Shown here: in pieces, positions 16,694 through 24,139 of the stretch
Layout of the letters: each line of letters begins with the position of its first letter
How positions within the stretch are numbered: the first letter of the stretch is position 1
Assembly (NCBI GenBank): GCA_913043235.1
Contig: CAJWLO010000025.1
Coordinates: 1 to 35,140 of the forward strand
Direction of reading: 5' to 3'
Length of the DNA stretch: 35,140 nucleotides
Origin: an uncultured Fidelibacterota bacterium
GTDB taxonomy: Bacteria; Fidelibacterota; Marinisomatia; Marinisomatales; UBA1611
The notes under the pieces: model-generated
Database searches by the model: none
What the model saw: only the letters and a program-made list of their open reading frames with translations
What the model was told of the DNA's origin: nothing
Made by a program: the position numbers and the translations under genes

Positions 16694-16720
16694 AAAACCT
16701 TGCAAAAATGCAGGGTTTTT
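16693..16720 (+). terminator. Rho-independent terminator after helicase-nuclease
   Basis: A 12-bp stem (16693-16704 with 16709-16720, one T-G wobble) closes on an AAAA loop, and its 3' arm ends in five T. Because the 5' arm begins with five A, it could also act on minus-strand transcripts arriving from the tldD-rmuC operon. Confidence 0.85.
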
Positions 16721-16736
16721 AATAATTAGATAATTT

Positions 16737-16799
16737 CTATTTCAGAATGACCATTTTCCAAGTTTGGCGGAATTTATCTGTCTCCATCACATAAAAGTC
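16737..16799 (-). pseudogene. Decayed tail of a C-terminal sorting domain (T9SS type A-like)
   Basis: On the minus strand this reads DFYVMETDKF then RQTWKMVILK and stop TAG (16739-16737). It matches the last 20 residues of the sorting domains elsewhere in this window (IYSIQAGKFHQTKKMILLK at 29013 and the tail at 28514). Upstream, the frame loses similarity at once and meets a stop near 16845, so no passenger protein remains. It is most likely the leftover of a deleted secreted protein. It lies between the helicase-nuclease terminator and the lipoprotein gene; the rest of 16721-16852 shows nothing else. Confidence 0.6.
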
Positions 16800-16852
16800 T
16801 TTTTTTATCCAAATAAATATTTTTTCATGATGTTCTATTTACCGAAATCTCA

Positions 16853-17347
16853 TCAGTTATTATTTTTTAGCAATTGATATTCAAGCCGGCCGGTGAAATT
16901 CGAACAATCAAAGCTAGCAACAGCAGGGACACCAATTTTTGCTATGGAATCTAAACTGGACCAGACCAAATCCGATTGGATAAGAATACTTAAAATCGTA
17001 TCCCCTTCTGCAAGCAACACCTGGAAATATGTAGAATCAGTTGCTTTTACATTAACATCCTTAAGCGCTAGTGTTGTAAGGACAACATCGGTCTCATTAG
17101 CTGAAAAATTCAGATCCCAGGTTTCACTTTCGGAATATGCGTCACCTAAGATAGATAAGGAAAAATAATCTGGTTCATTGACCACTGCAGGAATATTCTC
17201 GAGAAGCCCGTCTGATTGATACGGAGGCGCTACACAAGATGATGATAGAAATATTACCACTGTAAGCAGGAATAAAGAAAACAAACGAATATTCCACTGT
17301 TTTTGTGACAGGATCACAGCTAATATTTTATGGGAATTCATTATCAT
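16853..17347 (-). CDS. Hypothetical lipoprotein
   Basis: A 164-residue protein of unknown function. The N-terminus has a long n-region, a hydrophobic core (LFSLFLLTVVIFLSSSC) and a lipobox ending at Cys38, so it is probably an SPII lipoprotein. The remainder is beta-rich with repeated short strands (YFSLSILGDAYSESETWDLN, VVLTTLALKDVNVKATDST), perhaps one beta sandwich. Cys151 is isolated. The start ATG 17347 overlaps the rmuC stop by 4 bases (ATGA), showing translational coupling to the tldD-tldE-rmuC operon, of which it is the last gene. Why an envelope lipoprotein should be coupled to RmuC is unclear. Confidence 0.75.
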   Translation of the reverse strand: MIMNSHKILAVILSQKQWNIRLFSLFLLTVVIFLSSSCVAPPYQSDGLLENIPAVVNEPDYFSLSILGDAYSESETWDLNFSANETDVVLTTLALKDVNVKATDSTYFQVLLAEGDTILSILIQSDLVWSSLDSIAKIGVPAVASFDCSNFTGRLEYQLLKNNN

Positions 17348-18441
17348 TCATCCAATTCCAATTTGTGATCACCGCCAAGCTGCAATTCACCAATCTTATC
17401 CATGGGTTTTTCCAAAGCCCGTAGCCGGGGACCCTTTAATTCATCATAATGGTTTGTGAGGGACACTAGTGTTTTACCCATAGCATCTATCTTGCCAATA
17501 AAATTGTCCCATTGTTTCCTGAAAACACCTACCAGTTCCTGCATCTCCCCTGCTTTTTTTTCCATAGCAAAATTAGATACGGCCTGACGAATCAGGGACA
17601 GGATAGCATAGAGGGTAACTGGTGAACAAAGCATAATCTTATTTCCAAGTGAAAAGTCAATCAATTCATGGTCTTCCTGGTTCAAAAACGCATATATGCT
17701 CTCATTAGGAATAAACAGAAGTACATAGTCTACCGTTCCCCCTTCCGGATCAATATACGATCGCTTGGACACTTCTTTTACACGGTTGCGGACATCTTTT
17801 AAGAAAGCTTTTTTTTCTGCTTCTTTTTCAGATTCACTTTTTGCGGCCATATATTTTTCATAATGGGTCAGGGGAAATTTTACATCCATATTCAATGATT
17901 TCTCATCAGGAAGAAAAAAGGTAAAATCTGGCCGTTCAGTTCCTTCAGACACCTGTGCCTGTTTGGAATAATTGATCCCTTCAACAAGCCCTATAAAGTC
18001 AAGAATATCTTTTACCATCCGCTCTCCCCACTGTCCGCGGGCTTGGGAGCTGGAGAGAATCTGCCGAAGCTGAGATGTGGTATCCGAAAGTTCTCCTACA
18101 CTTTTCCGTGACTCTTCCATCTGGGATTTGAGGGCCACTGTGTTATCAGAAAGGCTCTTTAGATCGGTTTTCATTTCTTTCAAAGTGCTGTCAATCAATT
18201 CCTTTTTCTTGCCTAACTGTTCATCCGACTTTCCTAAAAGGGATGAAAATTTATCTTCGGCAAGTTCCAGAAATTTTTTCTGGTTTTCAATTAGCACTTC
18301 ATTCGAAAGATCTCCAAAAGCATTTTTTACCTGTTCCTGACTCTCTTTGATCGATTCAACTTCTTTCTGGCGTAGGAACCAGACTGCTGCACCACCCAGA
18401 ATAAATCCAATTATAAAAAGCAGTATCCCTGATAATTCCAT
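17344..18441 (-). CDS. rmuC: RmuC-family DNA recombination protein
   Basis: A 365-residue RmuC homologue, a family first linked to limiting recombination at inverted repeats. An N-terminal membrane anchor (about 5-23) is followed by a long coiled coil (about 27-130). The conserved RmuC core begins with ARGQWGERMVKDIL (134-147) and holds a PD-(D/E)XK-like signature: PDFTFFLPDEKSLNMDVKFP, with Asp186 and Lys188, then DYVLLFIPNESIYA and ALEKPMDKIGEL-like endings. It therefore looks like a membrane-tethered nuclease, with the active site intact by eye. It begins 4 bases after the tldE stop and overlaps the following lipoprotein gene. E. coli RmuC is longer; this shorter form is common. Confidence 0.93.
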   Translation of the reverse strand: MELSGILLFIIGFILGGAAVWFLRQKEVESIKESQEQVKNAFGDLSNEVLIENQKKFLELAEDKFSSLLGKSDEQLGKKKELIDSTLKEMKTDLKSLSDNTVALKSQMEESRKSVGELSDTTSQLRQILSSSQARGQWGERMVKDILDFIGLVEGINYSKQAQVSEGTERPDFTFFLPDEKSLNMDVKFPLTHYEKYMAAKSESEKEAEKKAFLKDVRNRVKEVSKRSYIDPEGGTVDYVLLFIPNESIYAFLNQEDHELIDFSLGNKIMLCSPVTLYAILSLIRQAVSNFAMEKKAGEMQELVGVFRKQWDNFIGKIDAMGKTLVSLTNHYDELKGPRLRALEKPMDKIGELQLGGDHKLELDE

Positions 18442-18445
18442 CTGA

Positions 18446-19768
18446 CTATAGGGTTAATTTAAACGAATCAACTAAAATACCTGGACAGGTTGTCGCACCC
18501 AAGGAACGGCCGCCATAGGTTTCCACTTCGGGATTCACGCTGGTTTTATCTTCTACTTCCACGAGATTTTCACCAAAGAAATTGTAAAAAGAGTCATCAA
18601 ATCGCATGGTCTCGATCGGTGCAACAATTTCTCCACCTTCAACCCAGAAACAAGCGTATCGGGTCAACCCTGTGATTCGTCCACCTGCATTATCACTCCA
18701 ATTCAAATAATGAATATTTGATAGATACAATCCTTTATCAATGGTTTTGACCACATTATTTTGGTTCAGGTTTCCAGGGCTCATTTTTGGTGAGCGCAAA
18801 TATTCCCCACCTTCAGCAAAATTAGATTTTACTCCATATTCCTTAGCCGATCTAGAACTGACCAATGTATTTTTAAGAACACCATTTTCTATCAGATTGA
18901 GCTGCTCGGGTGCAACTTCACCATTGGAGTTAAATTTAGGACAAAATCCTGGTGAAAAGTCTTCCACCACAGAAAATTTTTGCGATAGCCTTACATCATC
19001 GTGACGCATATGTCCAAACCCGCTGCATCCCTGCCTTAGGGATGCTTCACTTATGCCATTCCATGAGAACATACCCAGAAAATCGGACACAGCCGCAGAC
19101 TCAAACCAGGTTCTGTATTCACCTGTTTCAACTTTGACTGGTTTTCTATTCATTAAAGCCAGTTTTTTTCGGGACCTGTGTAAATAAGCCTCATATTCGT
19201 TCTGGTCCCAGTCACTACCTGCAAAAGAACCTTTCACCATCTGATGTTCCGGTGTAACCAATGAAAAATCCAGGCAGAATGATTCAGTCTCAAACCAGTG
19301 TTTCTGCCCTAGGTTGTTAGCATTCCCACGAAACATCCTGCCATTCGCCCAAATTCCCACAAAATCCATTCCAGACATGGCCGGAACCAGAGCTTCCACC
19401 GCATCTTCAAACGCCAAACCATTTGCTGTTTTTATTTCATGGCTGGATCCCGAATTTTCTGGCAATACCAGATAAGGATCCTCAGGAATCTCCTGAGCTT
19501 CATTCCGCATCCGAATAATCTCAGACTTTCCGCGAGCTGAGTCCACATCAAAAATGCCGGATACGGTAAAACTACCGCTGCAGGTACGATTGTTGGAAAT
19601 AAATTTCAGGCTCAGATCTGCGTCATCAACCAAGCCCGTCTGGCGAACAGTGGCGTTATTAAAACGGATAAACTGGCTATTCTCGCCAGAAAAGGACAGG
19701 ATCAGATTCTCTTCTGCCTGCAACAAAGAGAACAAAAAATCACCTAATTGGTTAAAAACCTTTTCCAT
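18446..19768 (-). CDS. tldE: TldE/PmbA-type metallopeptidase subunit
   Basis: A 440-residue protein of the TldD/PmbA (TldE) superfamily, subunit of the TldD-TldE protease that trims unfolded peptides, processing microcins and degrading CcdA in E. coli. It lacks the HExxxH zinc motif carried by its neighbour, as expected for the TldE partner. Family-like segments include GIFDVDSARGKSEII, MSGMDFVGIWANGR, LIENGVLKNTLVSSRSAKEYG and the C-terminal GGRITGLTRYACFWVEGGEI. Its ATG overlaps the tldD stop (TAATG), which couples the synthesis of the two subunits. Substrates here are unknown; no microcin or RiPP precursor is visible nearby. Confidence 0.9.
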   Translation of the reverse strand: MEKVFNQLGDFLFSLLQAEENLILSFSGENSQFIRFNNATVRQTGLVDDADLSLKFISNNRTCSGSFTVSGIFDVDSARGKSEIIRMRNEAQEIPEDPYLVLPENSGSSHEIKTANGLAFEDAVEALVPAMSGMDFVGIWANGRMFRGNANNLGQKHWFETESFCLDFSLVTPEHQMVKGSFAGSDWDQNEYEAYLHRSRKKLALMNRKPVKVETGEYRTWFESAAVSDFLGMFSWNGISEASLRQGCSGFGHMRHDDVRLSQKFSVVEDFSPGFCPKFNSNGEVAPEQLNLIENGVLKNTLVSSRSAKEYGVKSNFAEGGEYLRSPKMSPGNLNQNNVVKTIDKGLYLSNIHYLNWSDNAGGRITGLTRYACFWVEGGEIVAPIETMRFDDSFYNFFGENLVEVEDKTSVNPEVETYGGRSLGATTCPGILVDSFKLTL

Positions 19769-21210
19769 TATATTCCTCCAAAGACTTGAATATTTTCAAA
19801 AAGACAGGCAGGTGATGCATGCCCCACCCGTATAACCTGATTGGGCTCGCCTTTACCACAATTCGGTGTACCATATATTCCAAAGGTCTCATTATTGCCC
19901 ACTGCCTTGAGACTGTTCCAAAAAGGGTTACTAATACCGCGGTAATTGGGATTTTTAACCGTGGCTGTCATTTTACCATTCTCAATCAGTTTCCCATATT
20001 CGCAACCAAACTGGAATTTGTTGCGGTAGTCATCAATTGACCAAGAGCGGTTACTTTCTAGATAGACTCCTTTTTTGACCTGGGAGATCAAATCGTCAAA
20101 ACTAGATCCGCCAGGTTCAAGGTTAATGTTAGCCATTCGATCAATAGGCGCTCTGTTCCAACCACTTGAACGAAAATTTGCTACACCTGGTAATCCAGAA
20201 CGGATCTGGCTTTCCCGTGCGCCCAGGCCCCGAAGCAAGATGCCTTCCTTTATCAGGTATTCCTTATTAGCTTTCAGGCCGCCGTCATCATAACTATAAG
20301 AGGCAAACTCTGAAGATACGGTAGGATCAAAGGTTACATTCATAATCTTAGAACCGTACTGCAATTTCCCAAAATCTTCCGGCTTCACAAAGCTCCAACC
20401 AGCATAATTACGTTCATCACCTAGGATACGATCCACTTCAAGGGCATGACCAATACTCTCATGGATTTGGAGCATCATTTGGTCCGGGGCAATGACCACA
20501 TCCATTTCCCCGCTAGGGCATTCTCCTGCAGTCAACAGTTCCAGGGCCTGCTCACCGATTTTGCTAGCCTGAGCCATGATCTCGTAAGAATCAAAATATT
20601 CCATTCCTATTTGACGACAGGTTCCACGCATACCACCAAAAGTACGGGTCTGCTGATTTGTCCCATCTGCAGCTGTAGCCCGGAGATCAAACTCCAGCAA
20701 CATAAAATCCTGGCTAATATCGCTTCCGTTTGAACTGATGAACTTTGTGGCAATTTCAATTACCTGGCAAAGGGATGATGCGCTCACAATTTTGTCTGAT
20801 ACTTTTAGATGAGTATAGGCATCCATCAGAAGTGTATTCAGTTTCCCTGCAGAAAACGATTCCCTCTCCTTTAAAAAGGGGGAACTATAGCTGCCTGTGT
20901 ATGCAGGCCTTGCACTTTCATCAAAGTGATATATAGCAGATCCGGAAGCCAATTTCGCCTGTTGATACGCTTTCTTGGCTGCTCGACCAATGCCAGACGA
21001 GGTCATATCCGGTGTTCCATAATAGCCAAATTGACCATTGACCAACACTTCTACCATAATGCCGTGGGTAGCATAATGCATATTGGCTACAGGTACTCCA
21101 TCGCGAATCATGCGTGGGGTTTCTGCTTCAAACACTTCTCTTAAACCAACCCACTCCGCCGGCACATCCACCGCACTGAGCAAGCTTTTTAAATCAATAT
21201 TTATTTTCAT
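19768..21210 (-). CDS. tldD: TldD-type zinc metallopeptidase subunit
   Basis: A 480-residue TldD homologue carrying the catalytic motif HESIGH (250-255, HExxxH), followed by ALEVDRILGDERNYAGWSF. The N-terminal half has the family beta-alpha layout (GFYGTPD-like YYGTPDMTSSGIGRAAKKAY), and the C-terminal half contains FRSSGWNRAPIDRMANINLEPG and YRGISNPFWNSLKAVG. With the adjacent TldE it should form the heterodimeric protease whose chamber admits only unfolded peptides. It heads the tldD-tldE-rmuC-lipoprotein operon; the promoter must lie in the 262-base gap shared with hsp20. ATG start at 21210. Confidence 0.93.
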   Translation of the reverse strand: MKINIDLKSLLSAVDVPAEWVGLREVFEAETPRMIRDGVPVANMHYATHGIMVEVLVNGQFGYYGTPDMTSSGIGRAAKKAYQQAKLASGSAIYHFDESARPAYTGSYSSPFLKERESFSAGKLNTLLMDAYTHLKVSDKIVSASSLCQVIEIATKFISSNGSDISQDFMLLEFDLRATAADGTNQQTRTFGGMRGTCRQIGMEYFDSYEIMAQASKIGEQALELLTAGECPSGEMDVVIAPDQMMLQIHESIGHALEVDRILGDERNYAGWSFVKPEDFGKLQYGSKIMNVTFDPTVSSEFASYSYDDGGLKANKEYLIKEGILLRGLGARESQIRSGLPGVANFRSSGWNRAPIDRMANINLEPGGSSFDDLISQVKKGVYLESNRSWSIDDYRNKFQFGCEYGKLIENGKMTATVKNPNYRGISNPFWNSLKAVGNNETFGIYGTPNCGKGEPNQVIRVGHASPACLFENIQVFGGI

Positions 21211-21330
21211 AGCTCCAACTTAATTGTTTATCGTTAGAAATAAAATTTTTGTACCTGAAATTAGTCTTGAAAATGATTTTTTTATAATGAAACGAAAAAG
21301 CAGATTTTGATTAATAAATTACCATTGTGA

Positions 21331-21375
21331 GCATATATGACATACTATAGGGCGTAATATATGCTAAGGTACGCC
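21331..21375. promoter_or_regulatory. Two interlocking inverted repeats between tldD and hsp20
   Basis: GCATATAT (21331-21338) pairs with ATATATGC (21357-21364), while GGCGTA (21351-21356) pairs with TACGCC (21370-21375). The pairs are crossed, as in a pseudoknot, so only one could form as a DNA cruciform at a time. The element lies in the 262-base divergent gap, just before a possible hsp20 promoter, where an operator would be expected. It is not a CIRCE element. Function unknown. Confidence 0.45.
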
Positions 21376-21378
21376 ATA

Positions 21379-21409
21379 TTGACTTATATTATTGGTATTT
21401 TTTCATATA
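21379..21409 (+). promoter_or_regulatory. Possible hsp20 promoter
   Basis: TTGACT (21379-21384) resembles a sigma-70 -35 box, and AT-rich CATATA (21404-21409) could be the -10, although the 19-base spacing is longer than ideal. It lies directly after the inverted repeats and 64 bases before the gene. A weak call. Confidence 0.3.
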
Positions 21410-21472
21410 TTACCTTTTGGCACTGCAATTGTATGATTAGGTTGAATTTTAAAAACAACAAAGGAGTCAACA

Positions 21473-21913
21473 ATGACTTTAGTAAAATGGACACCAAGAA
21501 GAAAATCGATCTTTGAAGATATGGACAGCATAGTTCGTAATGCTTTTAACGACGACTGGAATTTCCCAGTTAGAGATCTAAGACAGTGGGCACCAGCAGT
21601 TGATGTGGAAGAGAAAGATGAATACTACAATATAACTGCTGATATACCGGGACTTACCAAGAAAGATGTCAAGGTTAATATTACTAATAATATCTTAACC
21701 ATCAGCGGAGAAAGAAAGACAGTAAACGATTCAGAGAAAGACCATTACCATTACCGGGAACGCCATTACGGTTCTTTCAGCCGATCTTTCAACCTCCCAG
21801 AGACTGTGAAAGAAGATGATGTTTCCGCATCCTTTAAGAATGGTATTCTGGCAATCACTCTACCCAAGCACGAAGAAGTTCTTCCCAAAGAAAGAGAGAT
21901 CAAGATCAGTTAA
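21473..21913 (+). CDS. Small heat-shock protein, Hsp20 family
   Basis: A 146-residue alpha-crystallin-type holdase that binds unfolding proteins and hands them to disaggregases. The alpha-crystallin domain covers about residues 40-140 (APAVDVEEKDEYYNITADIP, then GLTKKDVKVNI, LTISGER, and the conserved NGILAITLPK). A C-terminal IxI-like motif (IKI) precedes the end and normally docks subunits into oligomers. A strong Shine-Dalgarno, AAAGGAG (21460-21466), lies 6 bases before ATG 21473. A GC-rich terminator follows, then the ClpB-like gene 69 bases downstream in the same direction. The pair fits the known sHsp-ClpB cooperation in rescuing aggregates. Confidence 0.96.
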   Translation: MTLVKWTPRRKSIFEDMDSIVRNAFNDDWNFPVRDLRQWAPAVDVEEKDEYYNITADIPGLTKKDVKVNITNNILTISGERKTVNDSEKDHYHYRERHYGSFSRSFNLPETVKEDDVSASFKNGILAITLPKHEEVLPKEREIKIS

Positions 21914-21929
21914 GATCAACGATGAATAT

Positions 21930-21956
21930 AAAAGGGGCTCGTTTGAGCCCCTTTTT
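21930..21956 (+). terminator. Terminator between hsp20 and the clpB-like gene
   Basis: An 11-bp perfect stem (21930-21940 with 21945-21955; core GGGGCTC/GAGCCCC) has loop GTTT and a T run. It should stop most hsp20 transcripts. Partial read-through would set a lower level of the downstream disaggregase, since no separate promoter is evident in the 26 bases left. Confidence 0.88.
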
Positions 21957-21982
21957 AATATAAATCAAAGGATAGCATAATT

Positions 21983-24082
21983 ATGAATCAACAGCAACCG
22001 CAAAATCAAGATTCAGGTATAGATCCTATAAAGGAATATGGCCTAAACCTTACAGACCTCGCTAAAGCAGGTAAAATAGACCCAGTAATAGGCCGAGAAG
22101 ATGAAATCAGGCGAATCATTCAGATAATATCTCGGAGGAAAAAGAATAATCCAGTATTAATAGGTGAACCTGGAACGGGTAAAACAACAGTAGTGGAAGG
22201 GCTTGCCAAAAGAATCATCGAAGGTGACATACCAGAAAATGTCAAGGGAAAACAGTTGATTTCTATGGATCTTCCAGCCATGGTGGCAGGCGCCATGTAC
22301 AAAGGGCAGTTTGAAGAGCGCTTGAAAAATTTTATTCAAGCAGTCAAGGATAAAGATGGAGAAATTATTATTTTTATTGATGAAATTCATATGATAGTAG
22401 GTGCCGGGGGTCAGGGACAGTTGGATGTGGCAAATATTATTAAACCCGAACTTGCACATGGCACCCTTAAGGTGATTGGCGCTACAACCCTTAATGAATA
22501 CCAAAAGTATGTTGAACCGGACGCAGCCTTGGAAAGACGGTTCCAACATGTCTATATCCAGGAACCTTCTTTGGAAGATACCATTACCATTTTAAGGGGG
22601 ATAAAGGAAAAATACGAAGTCCACCATCGGCTGAATATCCGCGATTCGGCCCTAATATCTGCAGCCACACTATCGGAGCGATATATTTCAGACCGTTTTT
22701 TACCTGATAAAGCAGTGGACCTAATTGATGAGGCAGCGTCAAAGCTCCGCATGGAAATGAATTCAGCGCCAGAGCTGATTGATGATTTGAACCGGAAACT
22801 GATCCAGTATGAAGTAGAAAGGGAAGCGTTAAAAAAAGAGAAAGAGCCTACATCCCAGGAGAGACTAATCAAATGCAAAAAACAAATCGTTGTAATGCGA
22901 AAAAAACTGGATCAGTATGTCCAGATCTGGGAAAATGAAAAACAAACTGTTTCCCGAATCTCAAAGATAAAGGAAGAATTGGAAATTAATAAATTCAAAA
23001 TGGAAAATCATTTCCGGGACGGAAATTTTGCAGCAGCGTCTAAAATTCAATATGACACCATTCCGGACCTGGAAAAAAATATTGAAACATTGACACAAAA
23101 TCTTGAAGAATCACAATTTGTAAAACTTGATGTTCGCACCAATGATATCGCAGAAGTGGTCTCCAAATGGACGGGAATTCCAGTTCAAAAGATGCTGGAA
23201 GGTGAAAAGGAAAAACTACTTAACCTGGAGTCAGTATTTCGTAATCGTGTTGTTGGCCAAGAAGAAGCATTAAAGAAAACTGCTGACGTTATCCGCATGT
23301 CAAAACTAGGAGTCTCCGATAAGGATAAGCCATTGGGATCCTTCCTCTTCATGGGGAAAACGGGGGTAGGTAAAACTGAACTGGTAAAAACGATCTCGGA
23401 AGCACTTTTTGACGATGAAAAAGCATTGATCCGGATCGATATGAGTGAACTAATGGAACAGCATTCTGTTGCCAAACTCATTGGTTCCCCGCCCGGATAT
23501 GTCGGGTATGATGAAGGTGGAAATTTGACCGAAAAGGTCAGGCGGCGACCCTATTCGGTAATCTTGTTCGATGAAATTGAAAAAGCTCATCCCGCTGTAC
23601 TTAATTTCCTGCTTCAAGTGCTGGACGACGGTCGGCTTACAGATTCAAAAGGTAGGACAATTAATTTTAAAAATACCATTATCATTATGACCACCAATTT
23701 ATCTCAGCAAAAGGTTAGCACGTACCTAAAACCAGAGCTTAGAAATCGCATCGATGATATTATTCATTTCAATGACCTGAATCGGGATTCCATTAAAACG
23801 ATCGTTGATATTCATATCAAACGATTGATCGAAACCATGGCTCAGCAGGGCCTTTCTTGCATGGTAGATGACTCTATTAAGCAATATTTAATAAAATATG
23901 GATATGAACCCGAATTTGGTGCACGACCTATTAAAAGGCTTATTCAGCGGGAGATCCTATCTGAACTTTCAAAATTTATGCTGGAAAACCCCGGAATTAA
24001 GAAAGCCAATATAAAATTTGATCAGGGAATAATAATCGAGCGAGAACACCTGAAAGAATCCAGCAGCGCAGTAGCTGCCTGA
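21983..24082 (+). CDS. clpB: ClpB-type disaggregase lacking the N-terminal domain
   Basis: A 699-residue AAA+ protein with two nucleotide-binding domains, against about 860 in ordinary ClpB. The Clp_N substrate domain is absent; the protein begins almost directly at D1 (Walker A GEPGTGKT, 61-68; pore loop MYKGQFEE; Walker B IIIFIDEIH). A full coiled-coil M domain is present (about 285-400), which separates it from ClpA and ClpC and indicates DnaK-linked disaggregation. D2 has Walker A GKTGVGKT (458-465), pore loop GYVGYDEGG and the Arg-finger region PELRNRIDD. Between MTTNLS and that region about 19 residues are missing compared with E. coli ClpB. There is no ClpP-binding loop motif visible. 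SD AAAGGA lies upstream of ATG 21983. It probably works with the adjacent Hsp20. Confidence 0.92.
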   Translation: MNQQQPQNQDSGIDPIKEYGLNLTDLAKAGKIDPVIGREDEIRRIIQIISRRKKNNPVLIGEPGTGKTTVVEGLAKRIIEGDIPENVKGKQLISMDLPAMVAGAMYKGQFEERLKNFIQAVKDKDGEIIIFIDEIHMIVGAGGQGQLDVANIIKPELAHGTLKVIGATTLNEYQKYVEPDAALERRFQHVYIQEPSLEDTITILRGIKEKYEVHHRLNIRDSALISAATLSERYISDRFLPDKAVDLIDEAASKLRMEMNSAPELIDDLNRKLIQYEVEREALKKEKEPTSQERLIKCKKQIVVMRKKLDQYVQIWENEKQTVSRISKIKEELEINKFKMENHFRDGNFAAASKIQYDTIPDLEKNIETLTQNLEESQFVKLDVRTNDIAEVVSKWTGIPVQKMLEGEKEKLLNLESVFRNRVVGQEEALKKTADVIRMSKLGVSDKDKPLGSFLFMGKTGVGKTELVKTISEALFDDEKALIRIDMSELMEQHSVAKLIGSPPGYVGYDEGGNLTEKVRRRPYSVILFDEIEKAHPAVLNFLLQVLDDGRLTDSKGRTINFKNTIIIMTTNLSQQKVSTYLKPELRNRIDDIIHFNDLNRDSIKTIVDIHIKRLIETMAQQGLSCMVDDSIKQYLIKYGYEPEFGARPIKRLIQREILSELSKFMLENPGIKKANIKFDQGIIIEREHLKESSSAVAA

Positions 24083-24118
24083 TTATTAGACCTGTTCCGA
24101 TAATAACAGCTATTTTTT
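24079..24118 (+). terminator. Probable terminator after the clpB-like gene
   Basis: CTG(A)TTATTA (24079-24088) pairs with TAATAACAG (24101-24109) with one bulged A and a 12-base loop, followed by T6 (24113-24118). The stem is AT-rich and overlaps the stop codon, so the call is moderate. The gene on the other strand ends 22 bases further on. Confidence 0.45.
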
Positions 24119-24139
24119 ATGAAATTAGATCGTTCATAA

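Noticed and set aside
21211-21472. CIRCE (HrcA) element upstream of hsp20
   Set aside because: The TTAGCACTC/GAGTGCTAA pair is absent; only the crossed repeats were found.
21983-24082. ClpA or ClpC unfoldase
   Set aside because: A full ClpB-type M domain is present and no ClpP-binding loop is seen.
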